NCBI GenBank assembly: GCA_015523135.1
Contig: WAKY01000022.1
Span: forward strand, 1 to 14,545
DNA length: 14,545 nt
Direction: 5' to 3'
Source: Candidatus Aciduliprofundum sp.
GTDB lineage: Archaea; Thermoplasmatota; Thermoplasmata; Thermoplasmatales; Aciduliprofundaceae
The translations under genes and the position numbers were made by a program. Numbering within the stretch: position 1 is the first letter of the stretch; each line of letters starts with the position of its first letter. Below are positions 1 to 7,928 of this stretch, piece by piece. Below the pieces are notes generated by a model. That model did not search any database, was not told the DNA's origin, and saw nothing but the letters and a program-made list of their open reading frames with translations.

Positions 1-137
1 ATCTTCTGCAAATAAATTAAAGATTCCATCTCTCGTATATCCTCACTGCTTTGAATAACATACCTCATCCAGTTGTTGAACTGTGTGCTAGATATTTCCG
101 GCTCCTTGGAAATTTTAACATATCTTCTCTTCTTCAT
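1..137 (-). CDS. Unidentified protein, 5' part only (runs off the window)
   Basis: An open frame begins with ATG at 137 and stays open to the left edge, giving 45 residues that start MKKRRYVKISKEPEIS. The visible part is basic at the N-terminus and then mixed and soluble, with no signal peptide or membrane segment. I do not recognise a family from this fragment. The start is supported by a TATA-like element at 161-170, read leftward, centred about 28 bases before the ATG, which would give a leaderless or nearly leaderless mRNA. The gene is divergent from the beta-propeller gene. An upstream ATG in another frame closes after about ten codons. Confidence 0.55.
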   Translation of the reverse strand, partial: MKKRRYVKISKEPEISSTQFNNWMRYVIQSSEDIREMESLIYLQK

Positions 138-160
138 CCCTTATCATAACTCTCTCCGAG

Positions 161-170
161 GATATTAAGG
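161..170 (-). promoter_or_regulatory. TATA box of the truncated leftward gene
   Basis: Read leftward this is CCTTAATATC, centred about 28 bases before the ATG at 137, the usual spacing for an archaeal leaderless start. It is only about 18 bases before the ATG at 183, which is too close to serve that start. Confidence 0.4.
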
Positions 171-188
171 TATTGGCAAAGAATGAAC

Positions 189-198
189 TATTTAATAC
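189..198 (+). promoter_or_regulatory. TATA box of the beta-propeller gene
   Basis: The sequence TATTTAATAC is centred about 25 bases before the ATG at 219. It lies inside the longer reading frame that begins at 183, so if it is the promoter the protein starts at 219. Confidence 0.4.
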
Positions 199-218
199 AT
201 CAAATCTCTTACTGGTCA

Positions 219-1196
219 ATGAGAAACATAAAACATTTTAATTACAAATTCGGAGAAGATACAATATTCACTGATTTTTGTAGAGCTAAGGATAGCTGGA
301 TTATAGCAGGAGATGTAAAAATAAATGGTAAATACAAAATTCTGTTATTGAAAGTAGATGAAGATGTAAAAGAATTGTGGAATAAAATGTATGGAGGAAG
401 ATATGAGTACGAAGCTCAGACAATAATTAAAGGAAAAGAAGGCTACCTGATTGGTGGTAATGCTTACGGAAAAGCAACAGAAAGCGGTGGAGAAGGATGG
501 AAAGCTTACATACTTTCGGTTGATGAAGGTGGTAGAAAATTGGGAGAGGTTAGTTACGCTATTGGCAACAATGATACAATTTACTCAATGATTAGTAAAG
601 AAAGCGAGTTCTGGGCTATGGGTGAAAGTAGAAACAAAGGAAGGTACATTTTCATAATAAAGTTGGATAAGGAGTTTAAATTATTGGATGTTAAAAAGTA
701 TGGAAAATATGAGGATGTACTTGCAGGAAGCATAACGCCTAGATTTATATGCTACTCTTACAAGCACTTAAATAAATGGTATAGCAGGGTAATCCATATA
801 AATGAAAGACTTGAAGAAATCTGGAAAAAGGAGATTCCAAACCTCTTAATTTATTCAGCCACAGAATTTGGGGATTCATTATTGGTTGTTGGAGTCAAAA
901 AAGATACAGGAATTGCACTAAAAATAGATAAATATGGAAAAGAAGAGATGCAATTCAAAGATAGTACCATTCTGAGCGCTGAAATTCAGGGGGATGTAAT
1001 AATTCTTTCAGGTGAGTATAGAGAAAAGCCCATGATTTACATATTAGATAAAGATTTAAAAATGATTGATAGATTTGTGGATAGTTTTGATGGGTGGTAT
1101 GAAAAAGCTTTTTTCATAGATTCAAAAAAGATTATGGCATTGGGATACTCTTCCGTTGATAGAGAGGCCGTTATTAGCATATTGGACGTGGAGTGA
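219..1196 (+). CDS. Predicted seven-bladed beta-propeller protein, cytoplasmic
   Basis: The protein has 325 residues from ATG 219 (337 if the ATG at 183 is used). About seven diverged repeats of 38-55 residues can be seen. Each has a core of the form I-x-x-x-G-x-x-L-I-x-G, then K-(Y/F)-x-I-x-x-L-x-K-x-D, then a W or Y followed by a glycine turn. This resembles the propeller repeats of archaeal surface proteins with motifs such as YGG and GGYLIAG, but no signal peptide or membrane segment is present, so a cytoplasmic location is inferred. The last repeat ends with the protein at a D-V-E, and the extra strand near the N-terminus (HFNYKFGEDT) could complete it, closing the ring. That fits the start at 219, as does the TATA box at 189-198. 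No catalytic motif is visible, so a binding or scaffold role is only a guess. Its composition is more A-rich than that of the next gene. Confidence 0.72.
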   Translation: MRNIKHFNYKFGEDTIFTDFCRAKDSWIIAGDVKINGKYKILLLKVDEDVKELWNKMYGGRYEYEAQTIIKGKEGYLIGGNAYGKATESGGEGWKAYILSVDEGGRKLGEVSYAIGNNDTIYSMISKESEFWAMGESRNKGRYIFIIKLDKEFKLLDVKKYGKYEDVLAGSITPRFICYSYKHLNKWYSRVIHINERLEEIWKKEIPNLLIYSATEFGDSLLVVGVKKDTGIALKIDKYGKEEMQFKDSTILSAEIQGDVIILSGEYREKPMIYILDKDLKMIDRFVDSFDGWYEKAFFIDSKKIMALGYSSVDREAVISILDVE

Positions 1197-1302
1197 TTCA
1201 ATAAGCGTGGATGTAACTTTGAAATTTTAGTAAAAATTAACAATCAATTTATTTCTAAATCCAACCCCAAATTTTTATATTCTCCCTTCATTTCACCTTA
1301 TT
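1197..1302. other. Intergenic spacer between the propeller gene and valS
   Basis: This 106-base AT-rich gap holds the valS promoter in its last 30 bases. No open frame, hairpin or strong T-run is visible in the rest. Confidence 0.5.
1273..1280 (+). promoter_or_regulatory. TATA box of valS
   Basis: TTTTATAT is centred about 26 bases before the ATG at 1303. No Shine-Dalgarno sequence lies before the ATG, so a leaderless transcript is likely. Confidence 0.6.
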
Positions 1303-3879
1303 ATGTACGATTTCAAGGAGCGCGAGGCGCACTGGCAGGATTTCTGGGAGAAGGAGAAGATTTACAGATTTGACCCCCATAGCGATAAGCCAATTTTCAG
1401 CATAGATGTGCCCCCAAGGTACGCAAGTGGGAAATTGCACATAGGGCACGCAACGCATTACGCTCACATAGATTTCATAGCAAGGTACAAGAGGATGCGG
1501 GGCTACAATGTCTTCTACCCTCTCTGCTTTGATGTCAACGGCATGCCCATTGAGGTGAATGTGGAGAAGAAGTATGGAATAAAGATGCGTGAGACTCCTA
1601 GGCAAGAATTCATAAAACTCTGCGAGGAATTCGCCAATGAGAATATAGGAGAAATGATTCGCCAGTTCAAAATTTTAGGGGAGGCCATGGATCCTACCAT
1701 ATACTATCAAACAGATGCCCCATATTACAGAAGGATAACGCAATTGTCCTTCATAAAGATGTTTGAAAAAGGATTGGTTTATAAGGCGAAGCATCCTGTT
1801 AATTGGTGCCCTCGCTGCGGTACTGCCATAGCGGATGCCGAGATAGAGTATCAGAAGAGGAAGACAAAATTAAATTACATTCCCTTTAAGGTGGAGGAGG
1901 GGGGAGAGATAGTCATAGCTACAACTCGCCCCGAGCTGCTATGCACATGCCAGCTAATAGCCGTGCATCCTGATGATGAAAGGTACAAGGATTTTGTGGG
2001 AAAACATGCTATCGTGCCAATTTACGGGCAGAAAGTTAAAATTGTGGCTGACGAGAAGGTAGATAAGGATTTTGGCACGGGTGCTGTTATGATTTGCTCC
2101 GTAGGCGATAAAGATGATTTAGAGTGGATATATAAGTACAACCTAAAATTCCTTGAGGGAATAAACGACAAGGGTGAGATGACCGAATTAGCAGGAAAAT
2201 ACGCGGGAATGCCCGTAGAAGAAGCGAGAAAGAAAATAATTGAGGATCTTGCAGAGATAGGACTGCTCTTGAAGCAAGAGGAAATAGAGCAGAATGTTGG
2301 TGTTTGCTGGCGCTGCCATACCCCCATAGAGCTCATAAATAAAGAGCAATGGTTCATAAAAATTAAAGACCTAAAAGAAGAGATTAAGAAAACAGCGGAG
2401 GAAATACACTGGCATCCAGAGTGGATGAAGAAGAGGCTCTACGATTGGATTGACTCTCTTGAGTGGGACTGGGTTGTTTCAAGACAAAGATATTTTGCCA
2501 CACCAATTCCAATCTGGGAGTGCGAGAACGGCCATGCCTTTGTACCTAAATTCGAGGATTTGCTCAAGATGAATAGGCACGTTGACCCAACTGTGGACCC
2601 GCCACCCTATGAGAAATGCCCTATCTGTGGAACTCCTTTGCACGGCACAGAGGATGTTTTTGATACCTGGGTAGATTCTTCTATTTCCCCTCTTTACAAC
2701 ACCTTCTGGGCTCGAGATGAGGGGAAATTCAAAAAATTATACCCGATGAGCCTGAGACCTCAGAGCCATGATATAATAAGAACTTGGGCATTCTACACAA
2801 TTCTACGCTGCAAGAGTGTTACTGGAGAGAAGCCTTGGGAAGATATAATGATTGACGGTTTCATTCTAGCTCCTGATGGAAGGCCCATGCACACATCTTG
2901 GGGAAATGTAGTTGATCCGCTGGATATAATAGATGAGTATGGTGCAGACGCACTCCGCTTCTTTGCAGCAAAATGTACTCCTGGGGAGGATACACCATTC
3001 CGTTACAAGGATACAATTCGCGGTAGAAAGGTGATAATAAAACTATACAACTTAGGCAAATTTGTTGGCTCTGCCATTAAAGACGGAATAAGAGATGTTC
3101 CTAAAGAAGAACTTCACTTCATGGATAAATGGATAATATCCAGGTACTCTCAAACAGTGGAGGAGGCTACAAATAACATGGACGAATACAGGTATGATAA
3201 AGCTGTAAAGGTTATAGAGAATTTTATGTGGAACGTTTTTGCAGACCATTACGTTGAGATGATAAAGCATAGATTAAATGAGGATGCAACGAAGTACACT
3301 CTCTACAATGTGTTCTTGGGAATAGTAAAAATGTTTGCACCAATTATGCCTCACATAACAGAGGAAATTTATCAAGAGCATTACAGGAAATTTGAAAAGG
3401 AAAAGAGTGTACATATAACTTCATGGCCGAAGCCAATCTTCGTAGATAATGAGGCTATTGATAAAGGAGAGAAGGTCAAAGAGCTCATAGCAGAGATCCG
3501 CCGCTGGAGGAATGAGAACAAGAAGGAAATAAACGAGATTATCGTGGAGGGAATCAAAGAGGGAATTGAAGATATAGAGGGCACATTCAAATGCAAGGTA
3601 AGCACGAAGATTGAAGGAGAGGTTGAAGAAATCGTGTCATCCCTGCAGCCGAATTTCTCGGTTATAGGGCCAAAGTTCAGGGAGAAAGCAAAGGAGATAG
3701 TGGAGTTCATAAAGTCCTCGGAGCCGCATGAGCTCTGGGAGAAGATAAAAAATGGAGAGGCAGAAATAAACGGTATAAAAATAACAGAAGATATGGTAAA
3801 AGTGCAAAAGAAAAAGGTATACAGAGGAAAGGAAGTTGCAGTTCTCAATGTAAAGGATATTGTTGCCCTGATTCTCTAA
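1303..3879 (+). CDS. valS: Valyl-tRNA synthetase (class Ia)
   Basis: This cytoplasmic enzyme attaches valine to tRNA-Val using ATP. It has 858 residues, a normal length for the archaeal form. The Rossmann core carries HIGH at residues 46-49, preceded by the proline-rich PPRYASGKL segment. The motifs FDVNGMPIE, RPQSHDIIRTW (from residue 485) and DTWVDSS point to ValRS rather than IleRS or LeuRS. Zinc-finger pairs are visible at CPRC 169-172, CWRC 335-338 and C407 with CPIC 439-442. The editing (CP1) domain contains the expected TTRPE segment. The anticodon-binding helical domain and a charged C-terminal tail follow. One oddity is that the second signature, normally KMSKS, reads PMHTS at residues 528-532. 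The gene is monocistronic and leaderless, and its stop codon interlocks with that of the convergent phosphoesterase gene. Confidence 0.96.
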   Translation: MYDFKEREAHWQDFWEKEKIYRFDPHSDKPIFSIDVPPRYASGKLHIGHATHYAHIDFIARYKRMRGYNVFYPLCFDVNGMPIEVNVEKKYGIKMRETPRQEFIKLCEEFANENIGEMIRQFKILGEAMDPTIYYQTDAPYYRRITQLSFIKMFEKGLVYKAKHPVNWCPRCGTAIADAEIEYQKRKTKLNYIPFKVEEGGEIVIATTRPELLCTCQLIAVHPDDERYKDFVGKHAIVPIYGQKVKIVADEKVDKDFGTGAVMICSVGDKDDLEWIYKYNLKFLEGINDKGEMTELAGKYAGMPVEEARKKIIEDLAEIGLLLKQEEIEQNVGVCWRCHTPIELINKEQWFIKIKDLKEEIKKTAEEIHWHPEWMKKRLYDWIDSLEWDWVVSRQRYFATPIPIWECENGHAFVPKFEDLLKMNRHVDPTVDPPPYEKCPICGTPLHGTEDVFDTWVDSSISPLYNTFWARDEGKFKKLYPMSLRPQSHDIIRTWAFYTILRCKSVTGEKPWEDIMIDGFILAPDGRPMHTSWGNVVDPLDIIDEYGADALRFFAAKCTPGEDTPFRYKDTIRGRKVIIKLYNLGKFVGSAIKDGIRDVPKEELHFMDKWIISRYSQTVEEATNNMDEYRYDKAVKVIENFMWNVFADHYVEMIKHRLNEDATKYTLYNVFLGIVKMFAPIMPHITEEIYQEHYRKFEKEKSVHITSWPKPIFVDNEAIDKGEKVKELIAEIRRWRNENKKEINEIIVEGIKEGIEDIEGTFKCKVSTKIEGEVEEIVSSLQPNFSVIGPKFREKAKEIVEFIKSSEPHELWEKIKNGEAEINGIKITEDMVKVQKKKVYRGKEVAVLNVKDIVALIL

Positions 3880-4583
3880 ACTTTTCCATTTTTCAGAATA
3901 GAGATTAACCTCTCAAGATAACCTTTTCTATCAATAACTTTTTTGAGTTTTTCTACAGTTTTTTCCACGGGATACTCTATGCGCTTTAACTCAAATTTTC
4001 CATTTTCATAGATAGCGTAAGATGCTCTAGGATCTCCATCTCTTGGCTGCCCAGCACTTCCAGGATTGAGGTATACCATTCCATCGTATTCTCCCAGCAC
4101 AGGAAAATGAGTGTGCCCAAAGAGAAGATAATCTGTAGTTACAACTCCACCAATCTCATTTCTCATGCATTCAGGCATAAAATCAAACATATAACCGTAT
4201 AAAGGATCTGCCGGGCAACCATGCACAAATAGGTAGTTCTTTCCCCCAATTTTACTTTCTTTTTTTACAGGCAAAGTTTTTAAGAATTGTATGTCTTCCT
4301 TGCTCAAAAGCTTCTGCGTCACATTCTCCCTTGTATAAACGCTCAAATCATGGGTCTTCTCTCCGCATTTGCAATCCACGCCGAAGGCATTGGCATAATC
4401 GTGGTTTCCCATAATCCATATTTCTGGCTTTAAATCTTTGAGGGTATCTAGAACTAAATGAGGCTCAGGTCCATAGTCAGTTAAATCTCCGAGAAACCAC
4501 ACTGCATCGTATTTTTCTTTCTCCAAAATGGTGGCAAGAGAGTCGCAGTTTCCATGAACATCGCTGAGTACCAAGATACGCAT
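3876..4583 (-). CDS. Metallophosphoesterase, YfcE/MJ0936-like
   Basis: This 235-residue calcineurin-like phosphoesterase is probably a cytoplasmic, two-metal phosphodiesterase or phosphatase. All the family motifs are present: D-x-H at residues 8-10, GDLTDYG from 32, GNHD 59-62, a metal-binding H at 121, and GHTH 156-159, followed by NPGSAGQPRD from 173, typical of the YfcE/MJ0936 group. The substrate cannot be told from sequence. I chose ATG 4583 because GGAGTGAT sits six bases upstream and the protein then begins directly with the first beta strand; a TTG at 4601 would add six residues. It is the second gene of an operon, four bases after the stop of the upstream gene, whose TGA lies inside the ribosome site. 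Its TAG stop shares CTAA with the valS stop. Confidence 0.92.
   Translation of the reverse strand: MRILVLSDVHGNCDSLATILEKEKYDAVWFLGDLTDYGPEPHLVLDTLKDLKPEIWIMGNHDYANAFGVDCKCGEKTHDLSVYTRENVTQKLLSKEDIQFLKTLPVKKESKIGGKNYLFVHGCPADPLYGYMFDFMPECMRNEIGGVVTTDYLLFGHTHFPVLGEYDGMVYLNPGSAGQPRDGDPRASYAIYENGKFELKRIEYPVEKTVEKLKKVIDRKGYLERLISILKNGKV
3937..3966 (+). terminator. Possible T-rich terminator of valS
   Basis: Three closely spaced T-runs (6, 5 and 6 T) follow the valS stop by 58-88 bases. Archaeal RNA polymerase often stops at such tracts without a hairpin. The same bases encode a lysine-rich stretch of the convergent gene, so the T-runs may simply reflect codon use. Confidence 0.3.
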
Positions 4584-4587
4584 GGTA

Positions 4588-5196
4588 TCACTCCTTTTCA
4601 AACTTTATAATCCTTCCTTTCAAGCCCTCATTGAATATGCGCGTATGTCTGAAGGATACAGGGTACTCTTCAATAATTTCGCTGTATATCTCATTATCAA
4701 GTAGATAAACTTCTCTTAACTCTACAAGTCCCTCATCAAAGTTAGCCGTATAAGCCATTAATCTCTTATCCGCAAGGTAATTCTTTATATCTTCATCCTC
4801 ACGAAGCACATCTAGACCCACTTTTACATAGGTGTAGAGATGGAACAGAAAATCCGTGTCAATTTCTCTCTTTGCTATTGCCGTAAATAGATTATGCAAA
4901 ATACCCCTCAAATTATCAAACTCTTTGTTCCCTCCAACAAACACAGCTATGAGGTTAGGATGATACTTTTCAAGCTCTTCTGCAAGGGAATCATAGTTAT
5001 CATCTATTACAAAGTACCTACACTCTCCTCCTGTGGCTGATATGTAAGAAGATTCCATTGAGGAGCCAATAGCCGTGCAAAGAACATTCTTCATAGCCAC
5101 GAATGCAACTCTGTTGTATCCAAGTAGTGCTCTATACCCTACTACCTGTCCTGTTAATATCCTCAATTCTACAATTTCATCAAATTTCAATGGCAT
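4588..5196 (-). CDS. Conserved-looking protein of unknown function
   Basis: This protein has 202 residues from ATG 5196, chosen because GGTGAT precedes it by a few bases and because the TATA box lies over the longer alternative start at 5226. I do not recognise the family. The N-terminal third is an alternation of hydrophobic strands and glycines (VGYRALLGYNRVAFVAMKN), then a Ser/Gly-rich loop (SSMESSYISATGGE), then an alpha/beta-like stretch ending in LIAVFVGGN near residue 100. The rest is acidic and helical. No membrane segment, signal peptide or recognised catalytic motif is visible. It is the first gene of an operon with the metallophosphoesterase, four bases apart, so the two may act together. 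The pairing is the only functional hint. Confidence 0.8.
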   Translation of the reverse strand: MPLKFDEIVELRILTGQVVGYRALLGYNRVAFVAMKNVLCTAIGSSMESSYISATGGECRYFVIDDNYDSLAEELEKYHPNLIAVFVGGNKEFDNLRGILHNLFTAIAKREIDTDFLFHLYTYVKVGLDVLREDEDIKNYLADKRLMAYTANFDEGLVELREVYLLDNEIYSEIIEEYPVSFRHTRIFNEGLKGRIIKFEKE

Positions 5197-5224
5197 ATTA
5201 TCACCTATCTCTCTATGGCACTGC

Positions 5225-5235
5225 ATTATTTATTA
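5225..5235 (-). promoter_or_regulatory. TATA box of the unknown-protein/phosphoesterase operon
   Basis: Read leftward it is AGTAATAAATAA, centred about 34 bases before the ATG at 5196. A start site near 5205 would leave a leader of about nine bases, enough to carry the GGTGAT ribosome site seen there. Confidence 0.45.
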
Positions 5236-5249
5236 CTTTTCCAAAGGAG

Positions 5250-5258
5250 AATTTAAAA
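5250..5258 (+). promoter_or_regulatory. TATA box of the HAD phosphatase gene
   Basis: ATTTAAAAA is centred about 26 bases before the ATG at 5281. There is no ribosome site, so the transcript is probably leaderless. It is divergent from the promoter at 5225-5235. Confidence 0.5.
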
Positions 5259-5280
5259 AGAGCAAAACACATTACCCCAC

Positions 5281-6039
5281 ATGAAATTCGTAATAGACAT
5301 GGATGGCGTGCTGTACAGGGGAAATAGGAAAATAGAAGGTGCAGATGCATTCATAAAATTTCTGCAAGATAATGGCATCCCATTTCTCCTCGCCACAAAC
5401 AATTCTACAAGAACAAGGGATATGTATGTGGAGAAATTAAAAAATATGGAGATAAATGTAAACAAGGATAATATTATTACATCAGCTTATGTTACTGCAG
5501 AAGTCCTAAAAAATGAAAAAAATAAATCCTCTGCACTCATCGTTGGTGAAATAGGCATTTTTGAGGAAGTAAAGAGGATAGGATGGAACATTGTTGATTT
5601 GAAAAACTGGAGTAAGGCGGAATATGTTATAGTTGGAATGGATACTACCTTAACTTATGAAAAGTTGAAAGCTGGATGCTTAGCCATAAACAATGGTGCA
5701 AAATTCATAGCTACGAATGATGATAAGAACTTTCCATCCGAAGAAGGATTAATTCCCGGGGCAGGGAGTATGGTAGCAGCATTGGAGGCAGCAACGGGGA
5801 AAAAAGCAAGGGTAATGGGAAAGCCAAATGAGCCCTATGTAAATACAATAAACTCCATATTAGGAAGAGAGGGGCTTTGGGTCGTAGGAGATAGGATTGA
5901 GACAGACATGCTTCTTGCAGAAAAATTAGGAGCAAGGAAGATTCTGGTGCTTAGCGGTGTGGCAAAAGGTGGAAATGCGGATATCGTGGTGAATAGTGTA
6001 GCTGAGCTTCCGGAAATCCTCATAGATTTTCTCTCCTGA
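5281..6039 (+). CDS. HAD-superfamily phosphatase, NagD/4-nitrophenylphosphatase type
   Basis: This 252-residue protein is a cytoplasmic, Mg-dependent phosphatase of the HAD IIA subfamily. Motif I is DMDGVLYRG with the nucleophile Asp6 and acid/base Asp8. Motif II is TNNST at 39-43, motif III is the lysine in GKP at 181, and motif IV is GDRIETD at 203-209. Between motifs II and III lies a C2-type cap with the ATNDD and PGAGS signatures of the NagD group. Relatives act on nucleotide monophosphates, phosphoglycolate or nitrophenyl phosphate, so the substrate stays open. It is monocistronic, and its last 20 bases overlap the convergent FAH-family gene. Confidence 0.92.
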   Translation: MKFVIDMDGVLYRGNRKIEGADAFIKFLQDNGIPFLLATNNSTRTRDMYVEKLKNMEINVNKDNIITSAYVTAEVLKNEKNKSSALIVGEIGIFEEVKRIGWNIVDLKNWSKAEYVIVGMDTTLTYEKLKAGCLAINNGAKFIATNDDKNFPSEEGLIPGAGSMVAALEAATGKKARVMGKPNEPYVNTINSILGREGLWVVGDRIETDMLLAEKLGARKILVLSGVAKGGNADIVVNSVAELPEILIDFLS

Positions 6040-6688
6040 CACTCTCCCTCAAAACTCCAATTCCTTCTATCCAAGCTTCTATTTCATCACTACTCTCTAT
6101 TCTTTCAACACCACTAGGTGTGCCTGTAGCAATTATATCTCCCTGCTCAAGGGTCATTATAGAAGAAATGTAAGAAATTATCTCAGGTATTTTGAATATC
6201 ATTTGGGATGTATTTCCCTTCTGCCTTATCTCTCCATTTACCTTTAATCCTATATCTAAATTATTTGGGTCTATTTCCCCCCTCGCCACAATCTTTGGTC
6301 CTATTGGTGCAAATGTATCGTATCCCTTGCTCACAGTCCAAGGCAAGCCCTTTCTCTTTGCCTCATCTTGCAAATCACGGGCAGTTATATCCAATAAGAT
6401 GGTATAACCGAGCACATAATTCATAGCATCTTCAATTTTCACATTTTTCGCTTTTTTTGATATTAAAACTGCAAGCTCAACTTCATGATGAACATTTTTA
6501 CTCTCCTTAGGCAAGATTATAAATTCATTAGGCCCAATTAATGCTGAAGGGGGCTTTAGAAAAATAACTGGTTTGGTTGGTATCTCACTTTTCATTTCTT
6601 TCGCATGTGCTGCATAATTTCTCCCTAAACACACAATCTTTGTAGGCTTAATCTCTACCTGTTCCTTCCCTAATTCTAGAAATAACAT
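6020..6688 (-). CDS. Fumarylacetoacetate hydrolase-family protein (acylpyruvase-like)
   Basis: This 222-residue, single-domain FAH enzyme probably hydrolyses or decarboxylates a beta-diketo acid with a divalent metal. Visible landmarks are LGRNYAAHAKE near residue 21, the KPPSALIGP substrate loop, metal ligands in HHEVELAV (E69, E71) and at D100, the lysine of SKGYDTFAPIGP at 121, and TGTPSGV at 188-194. The short length matches fumarylpyruvate hydrolase, acylpyruvase and oxaloacetate-decarboxylase types rather than the two-domain enzymes. No neighbouring catabolic genes narrow the substrate; a role in clearing oxaloacetate or related metabolites is possible. The start is the only good ATG before the first strand and has a TATA-like element about 25 bases before it. 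Confidence 0.92.
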   Translation of the reverse strand: MLFLELGKEQVEIKPTKIVCLGRNYAAHAKEMKSEIPTKPVIFLKPPSALIGPNEFIILPKESKNVHHEVELAVLISKKAKNVKIEDAMNYVLGYTILLDITARDLQDEAKRKGLPWTVSKGYDTFAPIGPKIVARGEIDPNNLDIGLKVNGEIRQKGNTSQMIFKIPEIISYISSIMTLEQGDIIATGTPSGVERIESSDEIEAWIEGIGVLRESVRRENL

Positions 6689-6708
6689 AATAGAGCATAC
6701 AAGTGATA

Positions 6709-6718
6709 GTTAAAGATT
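6709..6718 (-). promoter_or_regulatory. TATA-like element of the FAH-family gene
   Basis: Read leftward it is AATCTTTAAC, a weak match, centred about 25 bases before the ATG at 6688. Confidence 0.35.
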
Positions 6719-6743
6719 TTTCTGCAAATTTTTCACAAAAAGA

Positions 6744-6753
6744 TTAATATAAA
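6744..6753 (+). promoter_or_regulatory. TATA box of the DUF373-mptE gene cluster
   Basis: TTAATATAAA is centred about 26 bases before the GTG at 6774. The spacing and the lack of a ribosome site support a leaderless transcript starting at or next to that GTG. Confidence 0.55.
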
Positions 6754-6773
6754 CTAAAGTACATTTAGAGATT

Positions 6774-7928
6774 GTGACTACTCTTATTCTCTGCGTTGAC
6801 AGAGATGATGATCTTGGGAGAAAAGCGGGAATTAAAGGGCCAATAATTGGAAGAAAGAAGAATCTAGATGCAGCGGTAGCTTTAGCTCTTGCAGATCCTG
6901 AAGATTCAGATGCAAATGCCATATTTGCTGCCGTATCCATTTACGATAGAATAAAAAAAGAAGGAAAGGATATTGAAGTTGCAACCCTCACAGGCCATGA
7001 AAATGTTGGCATAAAGAGTGATGAGATAATAGCAAAGCAATTAGACAAGGTGATAAAAAAAGTTAAACCTAAAGATGTAATTTTCGTTAGCGATGGAAGT
7101 GAAGATGAGTACATACTTCCATTAGTGACATCCAGGGTGCCAATAGCGCATATGAGAAAAGTTATTGTGAAGCAATCAAAGAACATTGAAAGCACTTATT
7201 ACATAATAATGAGAGCTTTGAAAGATAAAAAAATGGTCAAGAAAATTCTAGTTCCAATCGCTTTGATCTTTCTTGCCTATGCATTTTCATCAATTCTAGT
7301 AGCCACAATAAAATATTTCTTTCCCGGCTGGAACCTTATGGGTCCTGGAACTATGGCCCTTACAATAATAACTCTCACCCTTGGCCTGTATTTTCTTGAC
7401 AGAGCATATAGCATAAGAGTGAGAACTGCACGTTTTATAACTCGTATTAAAGTTTCAATGGCTCAAGCAAAAATTACAATCATATCAGACACCTTAGCTT
7501 TTCTTCTTATACTAGTAGGAATCGATTTTGCATATAATGATGCTCTAGCAGGAAGCGACATTATAATACAAATCATTATATTTTTACACACTTTCATAGT
7601 GTGGTTTGTATTTGCAGTTATGATAAGAGAAGGGGGAAAAACATTTGATATTTGGGTTCATAAAGGTACATATACAAAAACATTCTGGATTGCGCTCTTA
7701 TCCACCGTTTCAACAGGTATAATAATTTATTCCACTCTTGATTACCTCTTAGTGCTCCTAAACGCCAAGAGTGAAGCTTCCCTAATTCCAATCACCATAA
7801 TGGTTGCAAGTGGAATCGTTTTATCAATAATGGCAGCTTTATTGCAAAGGCAGTTGAAAGAGGAAGGATTGATAGAAGAGCCAGAGGAAGAGAGCAATGA
7901 ATTGGAAGAACTGGATGAAATTGTATGA
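6774..7928 (+). CDS. DUF373-family archaeal membrane protein
   Basis: This 384-residue protein starts at a GTG. It belongs to the archaeal DUF373 family, whose function is unknown. The soluble N-terminal domain (about residues 1-150) opens with the family signature LCVDRDDDLG, followed by GPIIGR, LADPEDSDANAIFAA and FVSDGSEDEY, which together look like an acidic, possibly metal- or nucleotide-binding alpha/beta fold. About six membrane segments follow, near 158-180, 186-208, 237-252, 263-285, 304-325 and 337-357. The tail is cytosolic and strongly acidic (EEPEEESNELEELDE). The last 32 bases overlap mptE, so translation of the two is probably linked. Archaeal families of this kind are widespread, which argues for a basic role, but none is inferred here. 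Confidence 0.9.
   Translation: MTTLILCVDRDDDLGRKAGIKGPIIGRKKNLDAAVALALADPEDSDANAIFAAVSIYDRIKKEGKDIEVATLTGHENVGIKSDEIIAKQLDKVIKKVKPKDVIFVSDGSEDEYILPLVTSRVPIAHMRKVIVKQSKNIESTYYIIMRALKDKKMVKKILVPIALIFLAYAFSSILVATIKYFFPGWNLMGPGTMALTIITLTLGLYFLDRAYSIRVRTARFITRIKVSMAQAKITIISDTLAFLLILVGIDFAYNDALAGSDIIIQIIIFLHTFIVWFVFAVMIREGGKTFDIWVHKGTYTKTFWIALLSTVSTGIIIYSTLDYLLVLLNAKSEASLIPITIMVASGIVLSIMAALLQRQLKEEGLIEEPEEESNELEELDEIV

Noticed and set aside
3381..3848. 155-codon open frame on the minus strand inside valS
   Set aside because: It lies antisense to the conserved C-terminal part of valS, is Ser/Phe-rich as expected from an antisense frame, and has no motif or promoter.
4584..4601. Upstream TTG start for the metallophosphoesterase
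   Set aside because: It overlaps the previous gene, has no ribosome site, and places six extra residues before the first strand; GGAGTGAT points to ATG 4583.
5197..5226. Longer start (ATG 5226) for the unknown protein
   Set aside because: This ATG touches the TATA box at 5225-5235, so it could not be in the transcript; GGTGAT precedes ATG 5196.
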